The notes beneath the pieces are model-generated. The model searched no databases. It had not been told where the DNA came from and worked only from the letters and a program-made list of their open reading frames with translations. From the NCBI GenBank assembly GCA_948567375.1, contig OX419761.1, positions 11,446,243 to 11,510,242 of the forward strand: a stretch of DNA of 64,000 nt, given 5' to 3'. Position numbers and translations under genes: made by a program. Position 1 is the first letter of the stretch. The number at the start of each line of letters is the position of its first letter. The DNA is from Lunularia cruciata (taxonomy: Eukaryota > Streptophyta > Marchantiopsida > Lunulariales > Lunulariaceae). Below are positions 35,300-48,256 of this stretch, in pieces.

Positions 35300-38200
35300 A
35301 AGTGATTAATCTGGCACCGGAGGAGTTTAGTAAATCAATTCAAAGAAGAAATTAACAAGGTGATCATCATAATAATGAAAAATAATTTTAATAGATTAAC
35401 CAAATTTTATTCGAAAATTTAATTTTAGAAAGAAAAGGTTGATGGATGTCATTATACGGATGTATGTCCGTATAAATACGTAGACTTGGTTGCTCCAGAG
35501 GCTAATTATATAAACACGGCACACTGCACTCTCTTGTGCTCTCCGACGTTAGATTAAACGGGAAAAACATTTGTCACGTTTTGGATACAAAAGAAAAGGG
35601 AAAAGGCGACCGCGTACGCGTTTTGGAGCCCATGGTCGCAGTTCATGTTTAGAACATGGGCACTGTATGGAGGCACAATGAGTAGCACTAGAACTCCCAC
35701 CTGCTTCGCACACAGCCATCTACAAAAGCTTGTATGTACTGTATACAGAACAAGAACAGTTGAGGGTGGTGTGAGGGTGGTGGGGTCACGCGGGAGGCGG
35801 CGCACCACGGGTAGAGGCGACACGTAGCTAGGTTTTTTGGTACATCGTAAGGTCTAGGGTACTTTGGGAATATTTCGAGATTTTCTAGGCAGGGCTCAGT
35901 TTTTCTTATGTGGTATTTTCTTGGTTGGGTTTCTGTGTATATAAAGTTCGATGTTGTTGCATATGGTCAACTTGGATCTGAAAAGAGAGTCAATGGACTG
36001 TGCTTCTATGAGGAGTATATGATTTGTTCGCACTACAGATGTATAACTTGTTGAAAAACTCTATATATAGTTGTTGGCATTCAAGATCTGCAAACCTAGC
36101 AAGAAAGAAAAAGGTATACTCAATAGAAGAGAATTATCTAGATTAAATTACAAAAAATTTCTATTTTTCTTATTTTCATGTTTGAATTTAAGAAGGATGA
36201 TGAGTGTATATAACCTGAAATTATATCTTCCCATTTTCCATTTTCTTTTTTTATGCATATTATTTTCTCTTATATAGACTTATATTGAATAAGCCACATA
36301 AGAGATCGTTTTATATCTACCAGTTTCAATTTATTGATAGACATGATGCAGTTTGACATCTACTACGCTCTGTACAAACTTGAATTTCCATAATTATATC
36401 GAGTGGTCTAGTTTCAAGATGAGAAAGAGCTTACTCCAAAAGTTTACAGAAGTACATATTAAAGACTCTTCCTTCATGTTCAAGATTTCTCTAATCGACT
36501 TTGTTTCAGTATATCTTTTATCTATTTCAGAAATTTCATGTATCAAATTCACAAGTGCCCTGTATTATTCAAAGAGGAGAAGTCAACCTATCTTCCTCCC
36601 ATGCGCATGTAATTTAATTTTTTAATTACAGTCATATAAGTGTCATGTATATTAATATGGACTATCTCCCAAGAGAGTCCCGTTCCCATTCTCTAGCGCT
36701 AATACTAAGTATCGCATGAAGACTCTTATGATCACGTACAAAGTGTAACATCATGGCATGCAAACCATGGTTGTATCACACAACACAACATAAAGTTTTG
36801 CTTATCAACGAATGAGAAATAAACGTGATCTATCTCACATTCAGGCCACATTAAGGTAGCGTCATTCTGCACTGAAAACTCTGAAAAGACTTTTGACACA
36901 AGGTCTTGTGTCAAAAGTTTGCTATTCTGCATTTTAACAAAACACGGTTCTTCCTAGTACCGTCATTGGAAATTCTAATAAATGAATATCCATCCATGTA
37001 GAAGAGACCAATCATGTAGTTCTGCATGTAGAGGAGACCTTGCCGATCAGTTCAGGAGGAAGCATGAAAGGCTGAAGATTCCATGGATCAGATTACGAAT
37101 TGAATACTGTGTGAGTGAGAAACCCGAGAGAGTTCAGAACGTGTATCAGCGTACACTTTTGTTGACCGGATGCTGGAGAAGGCACTATTGGGTGCACAAC
37201 TTGATTTGATCGACATGGGAACTGGTCGGCGACTGAAGACCCGGACAAAGCGGACGGGGAGAGGGGGAGAGAGAGAGCCGGGGAATCAAAAGCTGCAGAA
37301 TGATCGGTCGATCATACCCACCTGTTCATTGCCACTTTGCTCTTGGATTATGCTCTAATCTGTATGGGACTAGAACAAGGATCATGTCGATTACGCGTTG
37401 CTGGTAATGCCGCTGCTATCCCTGCGTTTAAGAATGTGCGTATAAGTCTTTTGACTGTGACACTGATATTTTATGTGCACGTGATGAGGAGATGCAGCTT
37501 TCTGTCTCCTGTGTTATGATACCTCTCCAGGTAAGTTTACACGACGGTGATGTTTTACGAGCTGGCCCATGATCGTAAGGGAGTGGTTTTCGAGGAGGCT
37601 ACATTGTTTTTTAAACTAAATGATCTGTACAGTTCCTCCAATTGAGGTTCACATTGGTGGACAAGCACAAGGCTGTGATGAGATTTGTCCTTCATAACCT
37701 GGGTATTTTTCCTTAAACCACGAATCCTTTGACTGACCCGTCAAGTTTTTTTCTTAGCAGATCTCGTTGTGGATGCAGTTTTAGTTAGAAAAAGAGTTTA
37801 GCTTTCCCAGGTTACTCAGCTAACGATCTAGTCTCTGGTGTAGTTGTGAGGAATCATGTCTCCCAACTTGCCAGGCCAAAGCACCAACTATGTGTTTCAA
37901 CGGGTTCCCCCATGCATAGTCTACGACATAATACGAGAGATTGTAAAGACTGTTGGAACTCTTTGCAAGTCATTGCTGCAGAGCAAACCTACTTTCACGT
38001 AGTTAGATATTACATGCCTGAGGTTTGATGGTTAACAATGTGTCGACCACACAGGAGGTGAAGAATTGGTCTAAAAGAATTACGGTGTACTCTTCTACTG
38101 ATAGCTAGTCCACAACTGATACTTATCCAAAATCTTTTCTTGAACAAGAAGAAAACCCTCTACCTGGTTTGATTTTGAAGAAATGTCATGGTTGAATACG

Positions 38201-40417
38201 AGGCACAAGTGTAAGGTGCTCCGTTCACAGGTGTGGAGCTGAAATGACGTGGGATCAACGAGGCAAGATATTAAGCTTACATGTGGATCAGCAATGGTGA
38301 TAATACTGGGGAATCCAGCCTACGATGAGCAATGGACGACTGCTGTTCGCCAACACCAGTAGGACCGAATTGCAAAGGTTCGTTACATCGATTGGAGGTT
38401 TGCGAACCAGATAAAGTACACTACGACAGATAGACACTTCAAACCATGAGAGCAATCGTTGAGGCAAATAGACTAGATTGACGTCGCTCTAATATACTAT
38501 CGAGAAGCGCTATTGTTCTGTAGCGGATAGAGCATATTCAACACATGCGAATCCGGGTTCACTTGGAGAACCAACATCACGGGGAGAGAGAGGAGGAGGT
38601 GGTGGAGGTCGGGAAGATCTTTGAGAACGAGCATAGTTTACGCCAATGGATGATTAGAGAAGATCTCAAGCGCACTTGATGACTACTGGAATGAGTGTCC
38701 CAGAAGTATTGGTATAAACCGTGCAACGATACTATTAGGGCTTTAATGAATTGGATTGGTTGACTTTGAGATTAGGATTATCTTAAGATGATGTATAGTA
38801 GACTAGAATTAAGAAGAAGTTAGTTATAAAGTTACAGTAACCTTTCATGAGCAAATGCAGCGCAAGTTGTACAAATTGAATTTCTAAGTACTGTAGGTAT
38901 GGATGTCAACTTACAAAATAAGCAAGCTTAAGGTTTATTTTAAGAGGCTGGTAGGACATTGAGAAGAGTCTCCAATCTGGAAAAGTCAGAAACCACGAAA
39001 ACTTTTAAGATTGAGATATATTGGAAGTATCAAACATCTGATATTTTGTTCAAGCATTGCTGTTAACACACTTTACTTAGAGAGGTTTTTGTCATTGCAG
39101 CTCAACTTTGAGGTCGATGGAGTTCAGCATAATAAAATGGTTAAAAGACAAAGTTTCTTGCAGACAAGAGATTATCTAGGCGACATAACTAGGTCCCTCG
39201 TCCAGCTTTCGACAGTTGGAATTTTTCTAGCCTTGTTTTGAGCCAACAAGCGAGCGCTGCATCTTCGAAAACATAATTTGAATACTGCTGCAGGATATAT
39301 CAAGAATGAGAAGATTGTGTACATATTAAACACGATTTAAGACTTCTCCTCTCTTAAAGTAATTTGACACGTATAATTTGGAATCTTACTATCCAAAAGA
39401 GCACTCGATATGCAGCAAATGTAGTCTTAAACTTAGCTGTACTAACAATATCTCCAACTATGCACACTCCCATGTGCTTAATGGATAATATACGCTACCC
39501 GCCAGAAAAGAAACAAGGCTTATAAAGGAGAGCTTATGTGCTCAAAACACCTTATCTATATGTTAAACCGTCTCCCAAGTTGCAAGGAGAAGGTTGATAT
39601 TTCTGGATCTTCTGAACAGAAAATCCACAATAATGAGATCGTATTTAGCTATATAATTTCCATAAGTTAATTACACTCACAAGTATCAGCTCAATAGAGA
39701 GGATTGCAGTTGAGATGGTCCACTCAATGGATGCCACTGACTTCCATGGGTAACTACAGTAAGGATACAAAAAAGGAACCTCGTCCGAGGGTGCAATTAC
39801 TACGGTGTACATAACTAAGGCGCATCCGGCACCCACTGATGAACGGGGGAACCATATGGGGTCAGGAACGTTCAGCCAACTGACGGGAGTTTACAACCAC
39901 AGCCGTAGTGGATCCGGTCTCCTTGACTGCATTCTTCCGGTTTCGTAACGCAAAGTCAATCGCCAGAGATCTACAGAACGGTATATGCCCGGTCTATGCT
40001 GTGCGGTTGTGAGTGCCTGAATTATGATCCTCCAGTTAGACACTGAAACCGGAGGTGGATCTTTGGAGGTGGGCCGTCGACGGCTCTAAATTGATGCCGT
40101 AGGATGAGGGTACTATTGCTCGTGGTGCTTCAAAGGAACGCGTGTTGAGTATTCTGTGGCCTATAGCTCACTTCGTTTATGATGAGGTGGCCGCCTCAGA
40201 TTCAGCCGCGTTTCCTGGGTAAGGTACTTCCCGTCATTTTTTTGGGTGCTGCTTATGGTCTAGCGAACCAAGATGGACATTTTGACACGTCGGAGACGTT
40301 CGTTACTTCACGTTATTGCTTCGGATCCGGAACTTCGGTGGATTCGCTCTGGGATCCGGCTCGACTGGAGTGCGGCGCTAATAACAATATGAGAACCAAA
40401 TCTCATTAACAGATAAT
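35300..40417. other. long intergenic tract, no gene supported
   Basis: Only short frames without motifs are present. A TATAAATA at 35471-35478 and TATAAACAC near 35508 could be core promoter elements, followed by an open frame at 35645-35827, but its product is unrecognisable. Sequence from 37000 to 40400 is of gene-like composition, yet I could not recognise any family in any frame; it may hold old pseudogenes or an unrecognised intron-rich gene. Confidence 0.4.
36889..36918. repeat. 14-bp perfect hairpin with 2-base loop
   Basis: ACTTTTGACACAAG at 36889-36902 is followed, after GT, by its exact reverse complement at 36905-36918. Shorter imperfect pairing (GCACTGAA/CTGCAT) continues outward. 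No flanking direct repeat is seen. Confidence 0.8.
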
Positions 40418-40464
40418 CCACCACCACCACCACCATCACCACCACCACCATCACCACCACCACC
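40418..40464. repeat. (CCA)n / (CAC)n trinucleotide microsatellite
   Basis: 47 bp of CCA units with two TCA interruptions. Frames across it encode poly-Val or similar and are not considered coding. Confidence 0.95.
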
Positions 40465-41093
40465 CCTGTACTCTGTTGATAATCCATGGTGTGACCCGAA
40501 TGTTTGATATTCGAATCACCATGAAAAGAAACTTTCCTAGCACATAAACTAAATTTTTTATCATAAAAGAATATTAATCTAGATTCGGTTTCAGCCGCAG
40601 TAAACTGAAGATTGAAGAAGAAGAAGAAGGAAAGAAGAACAGTTCGAGACATAAATAAGCATGGGATTTGTTCCAGTGTAATTCAGCCGCAATGTGCGTG
40701 GATAAGCAAGGACTTCTGTGTGTTGACATATCCGGCACATTCGTAGCTAGGATTCGCCGAGTTACGGCAACAGCCGCAAATAGAGAGGTCGTTCTCACTT
40801 AGCTGGGACTGCAAGAGACATTACCCAGTGAAAGAAAGGCAGCCGCAGGCCGGAGTCCGAAGCCAGAAAGCGCCGTCCGTCGCTCCTGGTGGAGCAATTC
40901 GGGAGGTCGACCCGAGTTGCGTCAAACGGGGAATCTACGTGGTCGCCCGTGTACTACTACTACCACCACTACTGGGCACTACCTGTTGAGAAGAAGGAAC
41001 GAGGGAAGGAAGGAAGAGAGGCTGTGGTGGATTCAGAATCCTGCGTGGATCAGCTGGCGTGGTGCGAAGCATAGGTGGATTCAAGGCTGGGGA

Positions 41094-41429
41094 GCCACGT
41101 GGCCAGCAATACCAGCCATTAAAGTTTGGGAGGGATTGGAGGTTCAAGCGTCTCGCCTTATAGGCTTGCGACAGTCTCGCCAGCAGTGAACGCTGCGCTG
41201 CGGTGCCAGCATCGCGCTCACTAACTCCCTGCGCCTTCGGTTTCATTCGATAAACCCTCATCCAGTCCTCGCTGACGGATCGATTTATCAGGAGCCCAGT
41301 TCTTCTTCCACTGATTGACTTCAAAAAGCTTGTCAAACCGAGTGTACCTCGCTCCCTCGCTGCCTTGCGCAACTGAGGTAGGACTCGTGGCGCAGATCGA
41401 CATCGACTGCACTGGTGAGAATCCACGTG
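41094..41429 (+). promoter_or_regulatory. two G-boxes upstream of the solanesyl diphosphate synthase gene
   Basis: GCCACGTGGC, a perfect palindromic G-box, is at 41094-41103, and TCCACGTGC (core 41424-41429) follows 330 bp later. These lie about 900 and 575 bp before the ATG at 42002. G-boxes bind bZIP and bHLH factors and are common in light-responsive plastid genes. The intervening DNA shows no supported gene; a 191-codon minus-strand frame at 40935-41510 lacks motifs. Regulation is inference. Confidence 0.45.
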
Positions 41430-42001
41430 CTCTACTCCCACCTCAGTAGCAGCGGCAGCTCTATCCTTGTTTTGTGCTGTACTTTGGTTACTTGCGACCA
41501 ACACCCACAACGAGTTTTCGTCTCCTTACAAGCGGGGAGGGACTAGTAGAAGTAGTGGAAGTACCACAGAGGGCTGGAGATAAGATTGTCTTGTCTCATT
41601 TTGGAGATCTGTTTGACCTTCCTTCAGTGTACATGGAGGACAATTTTTCTGTGTTGAACAACACTCTTGGAGACGAAGAACAGCCCAGGCTGCAGCACAG
41701 CTGAGTGGAACGAGTTGGTCATATTGACATTGGAAAAAGAAAAGAAAAGGAAAGGTAAGGAGAAGGAGCGTCACAGGGCTATAGCTGTTGTAGTCAGCGG
41801 AGATTAAGCGGAGTTTAACATTTTTCAGTTGCGGTGGGAAGCGACCACAGACGATGTAGGATAGAAATAAAAGCGGAGAAAATTGAGGAGCTTGTGGTGC
41901 TGAGGAATTGAGGTGGTTGTGTTGGAGGTAACCGAATTGGTATTTCTCGGTTTTGAGGTGCGAATTTGTTTCCCGGAGTTCAAGCGGTAGAGGGGGACCG
42001 T

Positions 42002-45000
42002 ATGGCCGCGGTCATGGCTAGTATGCCCACCATCGGGCTTTGTAGGACTGGTGTCGATAACTGCAGCGCTTGCTGCCAAATGTACTTATCGTCTGCAGTT
42101 TCGTCGAAAAGTGGTTTCCACTCCCGTAGCTCAGTCCCCGGAAACCAAGGGTTGGGAAAGTATGCAGGGTGTAAAATCGAAGCTTTCAAGCAGGCAGGTG
42201 GGGCGCAAAAGGACGACAAAAGTCGACGGAACGGCCCTGTCACCGTGCAGCAGGCGCTTCCTTCTACCATAAGTTTGAATGCCGCTGAGAGTGCGACTCT
42301 CGCTGGTCAGAACCCCTCGAACGTACCCATCGTACCAGGTATTGATTTGCACCTTTGCACATTTGACCATTGAATGTGTGCGTGGAGCTCCAGGACGAGA
42401 AGAACAGCAGTGATACAGTTTATTTTTGATCTAGCTCAGTATCAAATTTAATGCATCACATCAATGCTGAGTGGTAATGATGCTTGAGCTGACGTCTATT
42501 CACTCAATGAGCGCTAGAACCCCTTTCATGGTTCCTAGGGTAGGGATCGAATTGAGTCGATGATCTCAGTTCCATCACCATGATATGCCTTCTGCTCAGG
42601 TTCGTGAACCAGGCTGAAGAGCCGTAAACTGGTTGCCGGAGGGAGTTAGAAAGTTAAATTTTTGAATCGGAAAAAATTGCTCGTGGACGGCTTTGACTCG
42701 AATTCCGCGGTCTTCTGTTTTCTTTCTGTGAACAGCCGGCTGTAGTTTGAGGTTACGGTCCAGTGCAGGCCTTCCTCTTTCCTTTTAAACAAGGTTTCTT
42801 TTTGAAAATTGTCCTTTCCTGGGCAGAGGTTTACGTTGAGACCGTGTCCAATCATTTCAGGTAACCAGACGTTGATGTCTGTCCTGTTTTTTAAATCACG
42901 TCCCGAGTCTTGTGTAGTCTCCCCTACTCTTTCTAGGACCTATGGAATTCATTTTTAAAGAAGGTATTACCACCCTCGGGCTCAAGTTATCTTAAAAGCT
43001 TGCATCTTTTAGCGGTGGAAGGTGTGTCGTTCGGCTGGATTCAGGAGATCAAAATTACGAGTCGCTACAAGCAAGAATAACACAGCCTTACCAATCGAGC
43101 GGAAAACTTTGATAAAGTACATTCAGACTTAGGGGATTCTGTCCTGGAATTCTTGGTGGCAAACCCTTCTATAGCTAAGCTAGACATGGCCGGTATTCAG
43201 AAAGTTTGGAGACGTCCCTGTACAACTGCTAATCTGATGAGCTTCGCTTTTTATGATAGCAGATATGAATGGCATGAATATGCTCCAGGTTGGACCAAAT
43301 GGAAATGGAAACGCGGGCCCAGGCAAATCAAACATGCGAACGAAGATGACTCTGAATGCAATCATGGCACCTGTTGCAGATGATCTTAAAATCTTGAATG
43401 ATAACCTTCACACAGTAAGTTCTTCACATACTGGAGTATCCCTTCCTCTTGGTCTTCTCTACGTTGGGAGTCTATACGTACTGAAGTTGCATAGTTGAAC
43501 TTATATAATCTATCAAATTTGTGGTGCGTCTCTTGTTTGCTTAGCTATTTTCTTCCTGAAAATTCTCCTTTCCATGAGTGATCTCCATTTGTTTCAGAGT
43601 ATTTATCGTGACTACTCCTACGCAGATCGTTGGAGCCGAGAACCCACTGCTTATGGCGGCAGCAGAGCAAATTTTTAGCGCCGGAGGGAAAAGATTGAGG
43701 CCTGCAATGGTGTTTCTAGTTTCAAAAGCAACAGCGCAGCTCGCAGGACTTGAGTATGTCTTCCTTCTCAGTCTAACCACGATTGTAACCTAGAGATTAT
43801 TTAGGCAAGCTGTTTACGTAGCATCCTTGAGTTGGTGTGTCAGGCTGCCCTTTTCTTTACAAGTAAAGATCAAGGAAGGATTCCTCGTCTAGCCCTTTTG
43901 TCACGTCGGGACTAGCCGAGTACGATCTTTAGCAAAGCATGGAGTGTATCTGGAAACGCTACATTTGTGTACAGCTTCCTGTTGTATTTTGTTCTCTCCC
44001 CTCTAATAGTCTCAATTGTTTTAACTACAAATAACTTTGGAGCCTTTACTCTCGTCATTAGCGTCCCGCATTTGACAACAGTACAGACTACATGAGCAGT
44101 GAACCTTTAGGTACATGAGATTTCTCTGATCGACAGCGGCTTCCTAGAATTCTTTCTGTCATTTGTCAATCTAGTTTTTCCATTCCTACATTACTCCTTA
44201 TATTCCTGACATGTTTCAGCTTGAGAGGGACTGTTTTCGACGTCCTCTGTGGTACGCGTTCTCGGTGATGCCCAAGCTAGTGACAAAGTACGTTGAGAGC
44301 CTCAGTAGTTACTGGTCTGGTTGTCCGTAGGAAGGAAGACAATTCGTGTGCTCATCCTTATTTCTCCTCATTCTAAGTAAATTTTGAATGGTGCTCTGAG
44401 GCTTGATATCGATCTGTGTTTGCAGCGCCATGCAGCCACAACACTGGCGCTTAGCTCAAGTCATCGAAATGATACACACTGCCAGCTTAATACACGATGA
44501 TGTTCTTGACGAGAGTGATGTTCGTCGAGGTATGTTCTTAGCTTAAAGTCAATCGAATTTTTTTTATCAGTACTGACATGCTGTGGGTATACTACTTTTA
44601 TACAACTGATAGTACTTTCAGTCGAAAGTACAATCAGTTGTTGGGAGTGGAGTACTGATTAACTTGTTATATGGTCCGCAGGCAAAGAAACCGTGCATAA
44701 TATGTTCGGAACGCGTGTAGCAGTGTTGGCAGGTGACTTTATGTTCGCCCAGTCATCGTGGTATCTGGCCAACCTTGACAATTTGGAAGTGATCAAACTT
44801 ATAAGTCAGGTAAAGTGCATTGTCCTTATCTACTGTTTCAAGTATGTGTATGGTTCTAGTACTTTGGAAACTCTTCACTGAGTAAAGGGGCTGTGCAGAT
44901 AGTGTGGCTCGCAAAATCCATATGCAGTACTTCCCCCATGCAATGCCATGTAAACAGAGTTACAGAAGTAGAGGCTTGAAGAAGTTCTCATGTTGAAGAC

Positions 45001-45566
45001 CTTGCCCCTGTCACCAGGTTATTAAGGATTTTGCCAGCGGGGAGATAAAGCAGGCTATGAGTCTCTTCGACTGCGACTTAACTTTTCAGGAGTACATGGA
45101 TAAAAGTTACTACAAGACAGCGTCGTTGATTGCTGCCAGCACAAGATCTGCGGCTATATTTAGTGGAGTTAGTTCCAGTGTTTGCGACCAAATGTACGAT
45201 TATGGGCTGCAACTCGGTTTGGCGTTTCAGGTGGTAGATGATATTCTGGATTTTACTCAGACTTCAGAACAACTCGGCAAACCTGCTGGTAGTGATTTAG
45301 GGAAGGGAAACCTTACTGCCCCTGTTCTTTTTGCCTTAGAACAAGAGCCGGAACTTAGAGATTTGATTGCTGGAGAATTTACTGACGAAGGTTCATTAGA
45401 TGCAGCAATTGCTCTTGTTATTAGGGGAGGAGGTATTGAAAAGGCTAGACAGCTCGCTAAAGAGAAGGGTAATCTTGCTCTGAAGGATCTCGAGTGCTTA
45501 CCACACGGTCCTCTTCGACGATCTTTAGAAGGTATGGTAGATTATGTCCTGGATCGAATATATTAG
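42002..45566 (+). CDS. SPS: plastid solanesyl diphosphate synthase (long-chain trans-prenyltransferase)
   Basis: Makes the C45-type prenyl chain for plastoquinone by adding isopentenyl diphosphate units to an allylic primer. Six exons with GT-AG introns keep the frame: 42002-42338, 43263-43414, 43626-43753, 44426-44529, 44682-44809, 45018-45566, giving 465 residues. The N-terminal about 110 residues are Ser/Ala/Gly-rich with basic residues, a likely plastid transit peptide. Core motifs are GGKRLRP (183-189), the first aspartate-rich motif DDVLD (230-234), [20 protein letters not shown] and the second motif DDILD (357-361) in [12 protein letters not shown], then [16 protein letters not shown]. 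The FAQSSWYL and [13 protein letters not shown] segments match plant plastid SPS. Intron 1 is 924 bp; the exon 2 acceptor (43262) is chosen by phase and is the least certain. The gene appears intact. Confidence 0.95.
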
Positions 45567-47899
45567 AGAAATATTGCTCCTCATGTCACTTGTTAAAGAC
45601 AAGGTTGAATCAGAACCTTTCCTCTTCCGTGTATGTATAGGCCTGAAAGGAAAGGAAGTAGGTGGTCTTTGTAATTTTACAGTCTATTTTTTCATGTCAC
45701 CAGCAAATTGATGACATATAAGATAATGTCGCAAGTCGACGACAAACCTTTGTAAAACATGTTCTTATTCATGCACGACTTGGCAATCTTTGGAAGACCT
45801 TGTTGTGTTTGCATCACGTTCGTTCTTTATGCGTTGAGCTGAAGGAATGAGGTGTCGTACCTTCATTCTTTGCGCCGTAACTCTCATTGTCTCTTTAAGG
45901 TAGATGATCTTCTGTACAAGCTACATGGTTGCGAGGGCGTTTAGCCTCCATAGTCACATTGACGGGTCCAGTCCCCCTGAGTCGCACATTGATGGTAATA
46001 TTGCATACACATACATCCTTTGCTAAGGCTCCTCGTGATTGCATATACTGAATACTGATAGTGAGCGTTGTACCCCATTTGGTTTATACTTTTATGGTTT
46101 ATCGGCTCCAACCTTGACCACTATCAGTATTTAGTATGAAAGTGCACGATGAAACAAGAGGTATGGGACTGCTAGAATGAAAATGCGTAACTCTTTTCTG
46201 GAAAGAAGGGAACATGAGCAGAAATTTTGTGAACTGGTGGTGCGGCTACTGATTTATCTTGCGGCCACGAGGTGTTTACCCTTGAACCTGCTGTGTACAA
46301 TCGCAGTGGGTTGACTACGGAGACAAAGTTCCACGATAATAGGCTCAGTACACCCGTATAGCCTCGCGGGGGGCACACACTTGGAGCAACTCGTCTGGAG
46401 CCACAGTTGGCAACTGCAGAGCCTAGTAGCAACTTTGTCCCGGGAGAAGTCTCCATACTAAGGTCTTGCGGTAGCGCCAGACAGGGAGGGTTATTGATGA
46501 AGTTTCTAACAGAGAGCGATTGTCAACTTTTGGAAGGTTTAATGCTGTGGAATCTTTTAATACATGAGTAGGTACTATGAATCCGTGTATCCCTTTCCTT
46601 GCCAAATCTGGGATCCTTTTAATCTGCTTTGCCATAATGCCACTGTTCTCTCTTTCAGTGCAACTCTACCACACGTTCCAAACTCGAGTTTCATCAGAAC
46701 TTTCGAATCTGACATTAGACATTTCTTGGGCAATCTTTTCAGTGGAATTCGTTCCATAGAAGATCTGCAATAGTTGCATCAATTCTGTGTAGTATACATC
46801 ACCTTCTAGGTGAAATTCAAACATGGCAGTAGATGCAATGTGAAATTAACTAAATCATAATATGTCTGTATGGCAGAGATGAACTCGCTGCCCACTAGCT
46901 TTGATGGTGATTGATTACTTTATCGGAAGTATCTCAAGCTGTCATGTCAGTAATGGTCGAAGTTTGAGTTGTAAGGAGAAGGCAGTTTGAAGTGGACACC
47001 TAACCAGTAGACTATTAATGAGCAGCAGCAAGTTGAATTGCTGCACATAGTAGGCCCGTAGGTGCAGGAACAAATCCTTTCACTTCGTCAAGATGAACCT
47101 TCAGCTGATGCATGATGATGTCTGCTACCAGAGAAGGGATTTGTAATCCAGCAAAGAGCGTGCTACACGATATTTTGCAGACATGTTCTATTATAGTCGC
47201 ATTGGCCCATCTACAAACATGTCCTCCCGCAGTCGCACGAAACTACCAGTCCGATAGGCTAGAAGTACAATCTCTACACACTTCGTGCAAATTAGTTTGG
47301 ACACGCATGAGACATGTGTGCTAAGTGACCACTATGAAATGCTAGTCCATGCTTATAACCAAGACAAGAATGCTGAAAATTTTTACTTCCCAGGATGAAT
47401 TTACATATGGAAGTTGGCGGATATGTAAACTGGGACTAGCCGCTGAGTTCGGTACCAATAACTCAAACAAGGGTTCTGCTGATATATAAACGGCATGACT
47501 ACTTCATCTTACTCTCTTTGCCTCATTCCCTTCGAAGTGAGATACTTTGTCGGCTGCATGGAGTTGGCACCTTCGACCACAAAAGCTTTGACATTGCACA
47601 GGAAGAATCTCGTGAATGGACGCTGCATGTCTATGCACGAGACCGCTGTGTCCGTGTTGTAGACTGTTCTGTGATCATCTTCGAATGATTTGTTCCGAGA
47701 AGCTTTGTGGGAAATCCCTCTGGTGCAAAAGTCACAGCTGAGCCGGGACTTCTGAACGAGCTTCATGAATGGAAAGAAAAGATGTGCTCTCTCACGGGAT
47801 TTATCCTTGGACTTCGTACGTCAACGCGTCATTCAAGATTTAGTGAACCTCGATATTTCTGCCACAGTTTGCGTCCATTGGTGTATACATGTAGCTCAT
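45567..47899. other. SPS 3' region and intergenic DNA
   Basis: No gene recognised. The last 300 bp next to 47900 are probably the 3'UTR of the minus-strand gene that follows. Contains the inverted repeat described at 46045-46137. Confidence 0.45.
46045..46137. repeat. 93-bp inverted-repeat element (MITE-like)
   Basis: Arms of 19 bp at 46045-46063 (ATACTGAATACTGATAGTG) and 46119-46137 pair with one mismatch around a 55-bp spacer. Flanking bases (TGCAT, GAAAG) give no target duplication, so its identity as a transposon is unproven. Confidence 0.5.
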
Positions 47900-48256
47900 T
47901 TAATTGGCAACTGGCTGCTTTGGCTCCGTAGTTTCATCAGCAGGAGCCGCAATCTTGGCAACCTCGACGACACTGGCGGCGACTTTCTTGTCCTCCTCTT
48001 CCTGCTGTGGATCTATGTAGTTTGGATCGTTCTCGTCCAAAGCTACGACACCATCGTCGTCTTCGAGATAGTCTTCGTGGTGCGTAGGCCCGTCCCAGGT
48101 GAATTTTCCTCCATGTCCACTCTTCTTTGGAAACCCAGCGACACCGGTCGCCGATCTCCTGTCTAATCTCTCGGTACCTCTTTTGATGTTCTTCGTATGG
48201 TCATGAGTTTCATGGTGATGCGCTTGAGCGCGAGCCGGTGCGGGTGAAGGATCCAT
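47900..48256 (-). CDS. small acidic, cysteine-free disordered protein, probably stress related
   Basis: An intact 118-residue frame on the minus strand. The start ATG at 48256 is the first in the frame. Composition is that of an intrinsically disordered protein: no Cys, one Trp, rich in His (13-20 region), Asp, Glu, Lys and Pro. The core is DRRSATGVAGFPKKSGHGG followed by KFTWDG (32-56), then an acidic stretch and ALDENDPNYIDP (72-83). The R-S-x-T-G...KK-G-G-G...W pattern and the DxNDPNY phrase recall the N-terminal region of MA3/PDCD4-like proteins and, weakly, HABP4-type RNA-binding proteins, but no folded domain is present. A spliced leader is probable: donor GTAAG reading down from 48925 and acceptor CTCTACAG ending at 48299, giving a 627-bp 5'UTR intron. 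The promoter has ABRE and CE3-like elements. Function is not known; a desiccation or ABA role is inferred from the promoter only. Confidence 0.75.
   Translation of the reverse strand: MDPSPAPARAQAHHHETHDHTKNIKRGTERLDRRSATGVAGFPKKSGHGGKFTWDGPTHHEDYLEDDDGVVALDENDPNYIDPQQEEEDKKVAASVVEVAKIAAPADETTEPKQPVAN

Noticed and set aside
38521-38580. tRNA-like phrases (GCGGATAGAGC, GCGAATCCGGGTTC)
   Set aside because: They do not fold into a cloverleaf; the T-arm loop sequence and acceptor stem are missing.
40935-41510. 191-codon minus-strand frame upstream of SPS
   Set aside because: No domain, biased composition, and it overlaps the likely promoter/5'UTR of SPS; long frames arise easily in this GC-richer stretch.
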